From NCBI GenBank assembly GCA_031257795.1, contig JAIRNW010000069.1, positions 1-26,530 on the forward strand: a DNA stretch of 26,530 nucleotides, written 5' to 3'. The notes beneath the pieces are model-generated. The model made no database searches. It had not been told where the DNA came from and was given only the letters and a program-made list of their open reading frames with translations. Origin of the DNA: Holosporales bacterium (GTDB lineage Bacteria; Pseudomonadota; Alphaproteobacteria; BNTO01). Position numbers and translations under genes: made by a program. Position 1 is the stretch's first letter, and every line of letters starts with the position of its first letter. Shown here one piece after another: positions 15,739-22,123 of the stretch.

Positions 15739-17946
15739 ATGGTTAAGCAGAGTATAGAAGAAATTCCAGTGTTAAAACATATCATGAAGTTTATTTCCGC
15801 TAGGAAATTACGGTATGATATTGTTTTTAGCTTTATGATTTTGTTTATCATTGAAAGTATTATCACCTTCTCTTTTACATACAGATCGAATCACATCGTC
15901 TCGCTGGCTTTTGCCAAGCAGACAATGGGCCTTCATTCGCAAAATATTCTAACGCAAACGAAGAGTTATCTGGATGACGTGCAAAAGGTGGTTACGGTTT
16001 GCAGCACATTAGTTGACACTCAACAAAAAGACGGCGTCTACGACGATAAGATCCGCAGTTGCCTCTTGGAATTTCTAAAATTATACCCTCACTTTTCCAA
16101 CGTTTTCGTTGGTTGCGCCAATGGGAATTACATTGGTGTTGAGCGCAGAACGTCAACAGCCCGCTACATCACTCAAGCGGATAAACCACTCCCAGACAAC
16201 ATCACCTTCCTTGTCCAAGCGCAAAACCGCCTAAGCACGCCAATTTCGGAGAATTGGGGCTACTACAATAAAGAAGGGGAAAAGGTCGGTGAAGAGAAGA
16301 ATGAGGTGTTTAATTTCGATCCAAGAACGCGCCCGTGGTTTAGCATGTCCGAGCAGAAAGGCGGCTTGGTTTGGACGGATGTCTACGAGTTCTCAGGCTC
16401 GAGCAGCCTTTGCATAACCGCCGCTGTCCCGATGTACGGAACGAGCGAAGGCGGGATCATCAAGCTGAGCGGCGTTGTTGGGGTAGATCTGTTGTTGGAC
16501 AGCCTGACCGAGTTTATGCGTGCACAAAAGATCTCGGAGAATGGGTTGGCCTTTATTGTCAGTAAGTCTGGGCAAATGGTTGCAACTCCGTTCTCTACCG
16601 CTCCGCACGAAACGCAGGCAACTGGCGCCAGGGCTTTGATCTCTATTTCTGAAATTCCAAACAAGCAAATCAACCTCGCCTTTCAAAAATACAAAGAAAA
16701 ACCAGAGGAAGGGAAAAGCATTGCATTCCATTTTGGCGGACAACAATACTTGGCCAGCTTTGAGAAAATTTCGGAAGAAAACAACATCGATTGGTCTATT
16801 GGGATTGTGGTTCCTCAGTCAGACTTTTCTAAAACCGTGGACGACATGCAGACCAGCGAAATGCTTATAATTATACTTGTGGCCATTATTGCAACTCTTG
16901 TGACGTTTTATTTATCAAAGCGAATTTCTTCTCCGATCATTGCTATCGCACAAGAAACGCAGAGATTGAAGGACTTTTACCAAACCGAGCCACTAGATAT
17001 TAAAAGCAATATTGCTGAAATACAGATGATGCTTGACGCGATCTCCGCGATGCGAGCGAGTTTGCAGTCGTTCGGGAAATTCGTACCGAAGGTGCTTGTG
17101 CGAAGACTCATGCAAAAAGGGACGGAGGTGAAGCTTGGGGGAAAAACGTGCGAAGTAACTATGTTTTTCTCTGACATACAGGGCTTTACAACAATTTCGG
17201 AAACAATGGTGGCGGAAAAACTGGTTTTGCACTTGTCTGATTACCTAAATGAGCTGTCTGCGATCATAGTGGAGTGTAATGGTACGATAGACAAATACAT
17301 AGGAGACGCTATCATGGCGTTCTGGAACGCGCCTAATGCTGACCGCAATCACGTGTTTAACGCGTGCCACGCCGCGCTGCTCTGCCAAAAGCGTCTTGAT
17401 GAGCTGAATAGGAAATGGGAGCTCGAGAAAAAACCGCCGCTAATCACGCGTATAGGACTGCACTCTGCGGAGGTTATTGTTGGGAATATTGGGTCTGACG
17501 AAAAGATCAACTACACATTGATGGGCGATAACGTGAACTTGGGCTCTAGGCTAGAGGGCGCCAATAAAGTCTATCACACCAGTATTTTGGCTAGCTTCAA
17601 CGTGTATAAGGCCGTGAACGAGCGGTTTTTGTTCAGGCCACTGGACGTTGTCGCGGTCAAAGGAAAAAAGGAGGGGGTTAAGATTTACGAATTGGTTGGG
17701 CAGATGTCTGGGGACAGCAGGGTTTTGCCAACGAAAGAGGAAGTGGAGCTTTGCGAAAGGTTTTCGCACGGCTTTAACCTGTATCTGGAGCATCGCTGGG
17801 GGGAGGCCATTAAACAATTCGAGGGGCTCAAAGAGGATTTCCCACAAGATTACCCATCGGAGATGTATTTGCAGCGTTGTTTAGCGTTTAAAGAGAATCC
17901 TCCTAGGAAGAATTGGGATGGGATTTTTGTGATGACCACAAAATGA
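15739..17946 (+). CDS. Cache-domain class III adenylate/guanylate cyclase
   Basis: Membrane-bound sensor cyclase predicted to make cAMP (or cGMP) in response to a periplasmic ligand. The 735-residue product has a transmembrane segment near 27-47, a large periplasmic double-Cache-like region (about 50-370, with FDPRTRPWFSMSEQKGGLVWTDVYEFSG and GVVGVDLLLDSL, typical dCache motifs), a second membrane segment (about 375-393), a HAMP-like linker and a class III catalytic domain. Metal-binding aspartates D479 (MFFSDIQGFT) and D523 (DKYIGDAIMAFWNAP), purine-recognition K519 and the NYTLMGDNVNLGSRLEG segment are present, so it should be active; Lys plus the downstream residues favour ATP, but this is not certain. 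The C-terminal 80 residues resemble a TPR-like tail. It starts 30 bases after the binding-protein gene, with AGGAGA upstream. Confidence 0.93.
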   Translation: MVKQSIEEIPVLKHIMKFISARKLRYDIVFSFMILFIIESIITFSFTYRSNHIVSLAFAKQTMGLHSQNILTQTKSYLDDVQKVVTVCSTLVDTQQKDGVYDDKIRSCLLEFLKLYPHFSNVFVGCANGNYIGVERRTSTARYITQADKPLPDNITFLVQAQNRLSTPISENWGYYNKEGEKVGEEKNEVFNFDPRTRPWFSMSEQKGGLVWTDVYEFSGSSSLCITAAVPMYGTSEGGIIKLSGVVGVDLLLDSLTEFMRAQKISENGLAFIVSKSGQMVATPFSTAPHETQATGARALISISEIPNKQINLAFQKYKEKPEEGKSIAFHFGGQQYLASFEKISEENNIDWSIGIVVPQSDFSKTVDDMQTSEMLIIILVAIIATLVTFYLSKRISSPIIAIAQETQRLKDFYQTEPLDIKSNIAEIQMMLDAISAMRASLQSFGKFVPKVLVRRLMQKGTEVKLGGKTCEVTMFFSDIQGFTTISETMVAEKLVLHLSDYLNELSAIIVECNGTIDKYIGDAIMAFWNAPNADRNHVFNACHAALLCQKRLDELNRKWELEKKPPLITRIGLHSAEVIVGNIGSDEKINYTLMGDNVNLGSRLEGANKVYHTSILASFNVYKAVNERFLFRPLDVVAVKGKKEGVKIYELVGQMSGDSRVLPTKEEVELCERFSHGFNLYLEHRWGEAIKQFEGLKEDFPQDYPSEMYLQRCLAFKENPPRKNWDGIFVMTTK

Positions 17947-17961
17947 TAAAAGAGAAGGATT

Positions 17962-19488
17962 ATGAACAAAAATATCATTACTAAAGTCTTAGGAAATCCA
18001 TTTTTCTTCGTATCCTGTATTGCGGGCGGGCTGTGTATGGGACTGTATTGCAGGTGGGCTGCCCATCTTTTAGAGCCAATCGCCAAGCTATACACAAACC
18101 TCCTCCAAGTAACAGTTATTCCGATTATTTTAGTAACGATATTAACCGGAATATCAAAGCTCATGAAAAGTAGCAGTTCCAATTCTTACATGTTGAGGAT
18201 AGTGAAGGTTTTCTCGTCCATGCTCGTTTTTACTGGCGTGTTTGCGGCCCTCGTTGGAAGCATCGCCCAGCCCGGGAAAAACATGTCTTCCGACCCTAGT
18301 GTTATAAAAATTGTCAGGGCGAGCGGGGAAGAGCAAATACGAGAGGTAACTTTGGATGAACCTCTAGAAAAAACGAAACAAATTAGCATGGTAAACTTTT
18401 TAATAAACACCGTTCCTAACAACATCTTCAACGCATTATCCAACGCCAACATGCTGCAGATCATTGTTTTTTGCATCATATTTAGTTTGGCTTGCGGTTT
18501 TGTTTCGAGGGAGGACAAAAAAAACAGGCTCGCGTCTTTCGTTGACTACATCGCCGTGTTGCATAAAATTAACGAAAAGGTGCTGCTTTTCCTGCCTTTG
18601 GGGTCGTTTTGCTTGCTTAGCACGCAGCTTTCCTCTATTTCGGAGAGTACGTTGGAGACGATTTTCAAGCTAGCTCTCGTTATGTTGTCTGCGATCGTGA
18701 CGTTATCGATCCTTTGCAGCGTCATTCTCTGGAGCTGCTCCAGCGGTATCACGTATTTTCAGACACTGAAATCTTTGGCGAATACCCTGCTGATGGCGTT
18801 CTCGACGCAGTCGTCCCTGGTTTGTATTCCTCGGGCGGTTGACGCGATGAGTGGACCGCTAAAGTTCGAGAAACAGACGGTTGAGCTCGCGATCCCGCTT
18901 GGGGTGCCGCTTTGCCAGTTTTCCACGGTTTGTTTTTACGTAATCGGCTCCATCTTCGTGATGAATATTTTTGGCGAACCGATTACTTTGTATAGTTACG
19001 TGTTTATTACGTTTGCGTCTATTTTAACGTCGTTTGCCGCTTCAGGGGCGAAGGGGATTGTCTATTATTCGCTCATTGCCGGCATTTTGGCGCCTCTCGG
19101 GATTCCTTTGGGTGGGGCGGTGGCGCTATTTATTGCGGTGGATCCGTTGGTTGACCCGTTTGGGACGGTTTTTCATGTGTACGCAACGTGTTGCTCCTCG
19201 GCAATTTGCTGCAAGCTGACAGAAAAACAGAGGCTGAAAGAGGAGGCAAAGCTGAGGAAGGGCGATGCGGAGAAGGCGAAAATTGCTCCTACCGAAGAGG
19301 GGGCAGAGGCAGCTCATTCTTCTGAAAATAGCAGCGCAATAGCTCACCCAAAGTATGAATGCACCTCTGCCGGGAAAGAAACAAAAAAAGATAGCGCAAA
19401 AGCCACTAATGAAAAAGAGAACCACAAAATCACTAAGCGCAAAAGCGGCAAAAATGGAGCGGACAAGACGCCTGGTAAAGACGCTTAG
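17962..19488 (+). CDS. SLC1/DAACS-family symporter with altered binding motifs and a charged tail
   Basis: Inner-membrane transporter of the dicarboxylate/amino acid:cation symporter family (GltP/DctA type). The fold is supported by LLQVTVIPIILVTILTGISKL, the hairpin-1 serine motif AFSTQSSL (about 278-285) and LTSFAASGAKG. Two hallmark sites differ: the NMDGT motif of TM7 reads LCQFST after PLGVP (about 312), and in TM8 the D-x-x-R-T-x-x-N pattern reads DPFGTVFHV (about 398-406), so the Arg that binds acidic side chains and the Asn of the Na+ site are missing. Substrate and ion coupling are therefore probably unlike GltP. About 85 hydrophilic Lys/Glu-rich residues follow the last membrane segment. 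It lies 15 bases after the cyclase, with AGAAGGA before the ATG. Confidence 0.87.
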   Translation: MNKNIITKVLGNPFFFVSCIAGGLCMGLYCRWAAHLLEPIAKLYTNLLQVTVIPIILVTILTGISKLMKSSSSNSYMLRIVKVFSSMLVFTGVFAALVGSIAQPGKNMSSDPSVIKIVRASGEEQIREVTLDEPLEKTKQISMVNFLINTVPNNIFNALSNANMLQIIVFCIIFSLACGFVSREDKKNRLASFVDYIAVLHKINEKVLLFLPLGSFCLLSTQLSSISESTLETIFKLALVMLSAIVTLSILCSVILWSCSSGITYFQTLKSLANTLLMAFSTQSSLVCIPRAVDAMSGPLKFEKQTVELAIPLGVPLCQFSTVCFYVIGSIFVMNIFGEPITLYSYVFITFASILTSFAASGAKGIVYYSLIAGILAPLGIPLGGAVALFIAVDPLVDPFGTVFHVYATCCSSAICCKLTEKQRLKEEAKLRKGDAEKAKIAPTEEGAEAAHSSENSSAIAHPKYECTSAGKETKKDSAKATNEKENHKITKRKSGKNGADKTPGKDA

Positions 19489-19514
19489 AGCCACCACGCC
19501 TAGCCGCCCAGAAG

Positions 19515-19664
19515 AATGGACCTCTTTCCAAACTCTTCAAAATCAGTTTTTGGGTACGTCGATCCGGTGCTCGAATGCTCACGTACATCTAAGTACGCTC
19601 CGCTTCTGTGCTTCGTGTCACCTTCCTAAAATTCTGATTTTGAAGGTTTCGAAAGAGATCCAAT
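19515..19664 (+). repeat. Palindromic element, arm type B, supplying the C-terminus of nth
   Basis: This 150-nt element runs from AATGGACC to GATCCAAT and matches the copy at 4857 closely. It lies between the convergent symporter and nth genes. The last 13 residues and the TAG stop of nth are read from its right arm. The stop exists because one base (CCTAAAATTC instead of CCCAAAATTC) changes TGG to TAG relative to sister copies. Confidence 0.92.
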
Positions 19665-20501
19665 GTACGAAGCGCAAAGTTCACGCAACACACACGATTC
19701 ACACTGAGGCTTCCGCGCTTTGCATACATATCGGCCGTGCAGAATCAGCCAATTACTAGCGCGACTCCAATACCTTTTCGGCACCACTGCGTACAGCGCG
19801 TGTTCACAATTTTCTGGATTCATTGGACCTCTTTCGAAACCTTCAAAATCAGAATTTTGGGAAGGAGACACGGAGCACAGAAGCGGAGCGTACTTAGAGG
19901 TACGTGAGCATTCGAGCACCGGATCGACGTACTCAAAAACTGATTTTGAAGAGTTTGGAAAGAGGTCCATTTTCATCTCCGCTTGCTTCACACAATCCTC
20001 ATCTGATTTTTGCTTTGCTGTTTGTGAAAGTCCTAACCTAGAGCACACACGTAAAACGTGCGTGTCAACGGCAATGCGTGACGCATTAGTAAGAGTATTT
20101 AAAACAACGTTTGCCGTTTTCCGCCCAACTCCAGGAAGTTTTATCAGCTCCTCAAAAGAGAGCGGAACTTCCGCATTGTATTGCTCTATTAAAATTGCAG
20201 CAGTTTGCACAATATATTTTGATTTGTTTTTATAAGCATTTATGGATTTAAAAATATCGCGCACACCATCTTCTCCGAGAGACCAAACTTTTTGCGGAGA
20301 ATCGATGGCTGTGATGTTTTGTGTAGTCACTTTGTTGACAGAAACATCTGTTGCTTGCGCAGATGCAATTACTGCAATCAAGAATGAAAAGTCCGTGGTG
20401 TAAAAAAGTTCAGTTGCTGGACGAGGATTTTGTTTTTCGAACAGGTCCATAATCGTGGACCACTTTTTTCGTGTGCTTCTTTTGGAAACAGTGTGCGACA
20501 T
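19626..20501 (-). CDS. nth: Endonuclease III (DNA glycosylase/AP lyase) with a 50-residue repeat-encoded insertion
   Basis: Base-excision repair enzyme that removes oxidised pyrimidines and cleaves at the AP site. The helix-hairpin-helix LPGVGRKTANVV with catalytic K128, the catalytic D146 in RIAVDTHVLRVCSRLGL, and the Fe-S cluster C260-x6-C267-x2-C270-x5-C276 are all present. The protein is 291 residues, against about 210-220 usual. The excess is residues 178-227 (from MDLFPNSSK to FEGFERGPM), encoded exactly by a B-type palindromic element between KQAEMK and NPENCEHAL, plus a 13-residue C-terminal tail (from IGSLSKPSK on) encoded by a second copy. Every catalytic residue lies outside these parts, so activity may persist. 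It begins seven bases after the MFS gene and is likely co-transcribed with it. Confidence 0.94.
   Translation of the reverse strand: MSHTVSKRSTRKKWSTIMDLFEKQNPRPATELFYTTDFSFLIAVIASAQATDVSVNKVTTQNITAIDSPQKVWSLGEDGVRDIFKSINAYKNKSKYIVQTAAILIEQYNAEVPLSFEELIKLPGVGRKTANVVLNTLTNASRIAVDTHVLRVCSRLGLSQTAKQKSDEDCVKQAEMKMDLFPNSSKSVFEYVDPVLECSRTSKYAPLLCSVSPSQNSDFEGFERGPMNPENCEHALYAVVPKRYWSRASNWLILHGRYVCKARKPQCESCVLRELCASYIGSLSKPSKSEF
19822..19971 (-). repeat. Palindromic element, arm type B, inserted in frame in nth
   Basis: Exactly 150 nt (50 codons). Arms CATTGGACCTCTTTCGAAAC and TTTGGAAAGAGGTCCATT pair with few mismatches. In the nth sense it is the same orientation as the 4857 and 19515 copies on the plus strand. 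Neither a stop codon nor a frameshift results. The second B copy lies only about 157 bases away in the opposite orientation, so the two could pair or recombine by inversion. Confidence 0.95.
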
Positions 20502-20508
20502 AATGGCT

Positions 20509-21777
20509 TCATCCGTTGTGTCTCATGAAGTAACGTAACAGAAATAACGAAAAACAACAAAATATTGCTCCACTGAGAAATGCAGCCGAAGGTGATTCGA
20601 ACAAAAAATTTAGTTTACCAGCTGTAAGGTTGCTCAATAGCAACCCAAGTGCGGTAACTGCATAGTATATAGAAAAGGTTGTGGCCCTGGTTTGTTGATT
20701 GGACAATCCTGAAATGATTGCAAGCAATGCTCCCTGCTCTATCCCCAAATGCAAACCGAACAACACATTGCTCAACATTAGTGTTTCGCGAGACGTTGCA
20801 AAGAAGGCGGTAGCATGCGCAAAGAATTGTATAAACAGCGCACTATATAGTAGTCGTGTCCTGTTTATTTTTAAAACACATACACTAGAAAAAAGTGTTC
20901 CGCAAAATGACGATATACTAAATATTATTGCGAAAAGCGGCGCTTCGTGTACTTGCAAATCAAGCGATCTGGCCTTCATAACAAGAAAGGAATCGCTAAA
21001 TTTTGCAAACATTAAAACAAAAATAATTCCGTAGAACTTTAACAAAGCAGCTGAAAACGCACTGCCAATGAAACTTTTGGAAGCAGTTGTTGTTGAAACA
21101 TCTGAAATGCATTTCTCGACTGCACCATCGTCTGCGTGATTTGGTTTCGACGACTTGCAACAGTCAGAAGATATCTTTGTGGAGCAAACGTACGCGATGA
21201 GCGCTGGAATTAACGCAAACAAAAAAACCAATTTGCAACGATTGCCAGTTCCAAACAAAAGCGATCGCGCAACAATTCCTCCGCAAATCGCTCCGCCCAT
21301 AAAAAAAAGATACTTTATGTAGTAGAAAAAATAGCACCACTTGTCGCTGACAGGAAAGGCGTCGGCGATTGTTGCGTCGACCAAACAAGAACGCAACCCC
21401 TTTGCAATTCTGTCTAAAATTTTTACAGCAAACACCGAAACAAACCCCGTTGTAAGCGCAAAAATGCCTTTTGAAACAATGCTTAAAAAAGTTCCAGAGA
21501 CTATAAAAACTTTGCGCCGTTGATATTTATCAGAGAGCATTCCCGTGATGTTTTTAGACATGAAAGCTGCCCACACCGCCCATCCTTCCACGAATCCAAC
21601 CTGCTCAGCAGAAAAATGTAGCTCGTCTATGAGATAAATCGGAAGTATGGACGATATGATTAGCGAGGCCATAGTGGAAAAGAAGACCATGAGGATTAGC
21701 AGAACAACATCCCTTAGAGTTGGTTGTTGATTGTATGCGCCAAATATTGATGGATTCTTCAAATTATTATTCAGCAT
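20509..21777 (-). CDS. MFS transporter, substrate unknown
   Basis: Inner-membrane secondary transporter of the major facilitator superfamily. The 422-residue product has about 11-12 hydrophobic segments in two halves separated by a hydrophilic loop rich in Ser, Asp and Lys (SSDCCKSSKPNHADDGAVEKC). The loop between helices 2 and 3 has the MFS motif-A pattern GMLSDKYQRRK (G-x-x-x-D-x-x-x-R-R-K), and RIAKGLRSCLVDATIADAF in the first half resembles an expected conserved stretch. The ATG at 21777 is taken; a TTG at 21819 would add 14 residues, and neither has a clear ribosome-binding site. nth follows after seven bases. The gene is visibly richer in A and T than its neighbours. Confidence 0.85.
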   Translation of the reverse strand: MLNNNLKNPSIFGAYNQQPTLRDVVLLILMVFFSTMASLIISSILPIYLIDELHFSAEQVGFVEGWAVWAAFMSKNITGMLSDKYQRRKVFIVSGTFLSIVSKGIFALTTGFVSVFAVKILDRIAKGLRSCLVDATIADAFPVSDKWCYFFYYIKYLFFMGGAICGGIVARSLLFGTGNRCKLVFLFALIPALIAYVCSTKISSDCCKSSKPNHADDGAVEKCISDVSTTTASKSFIGSAFSAALLKFYGIIFVLMFAKFSDSFLVMKARSLDLQVHEAPLFAIIFSISSFCGTLFSSVCVLKINRTRLLYSALFIQFFAHATAFFATSRETLMLSNVLFGLHLGIEQGALLAIISGLSNQQTRATTFSIYYAVTALGLLLSNLTAGKLNFLFESPSAAFLSGAIFCCFSLFLLRYFMRHNG

Positions 21778-22123
21778 AAATTTGTTTGGATCTACTTGTG
21801 ACAAGATTCCGTCCTGCAAACTTGTTGTGACTGCATATAATATAATAATTTTTTTATATATATTTATGTTGTGATAGATGCCATAAGGAAAACTGTTAAT
21901 TACAACTTATTCACAAAAACACAAACATATCAACGCTTTGGTTTATGCGGGAGACGCAATGTTATTTGTCGACTCATTGGTGGTTTATTCACGGGTTAAC
22001 TTTTTGTGAAAAACGCACGCCAAGGTTCCAACTATGTTCAATTTGTGTTTTTGTGACCTGGTTATCAACAACATACTCACAACCCATAGCACGACACCCT
22101 CACCGACTCACGATTTTTTATAG
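21778..22123. other. AT-rich non-coding region with DnaA-box-like motifs and inverted repeats
   Basis: No gene is recognised here. An A/T-only stretch lies around 21836-21868. Four motifs fit or nearly fit the DnaA-box pattern TTWTNCACA: TTATTCACA (21907), TTATTCACG (21985), TGTGAAAAA (22005, minus strand) and TTATCAACA (22062, one mismatch). TCACAAAAACACAAA (21911-21925) is complementary to TTTGTGTTTTTGTGA near 22042-22056. These are compatible with a replication-origin-like or palindromic element. It also must hold the promoter of the MFS-nth unit and the end of pheT transcription. Confidence 0.4.
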
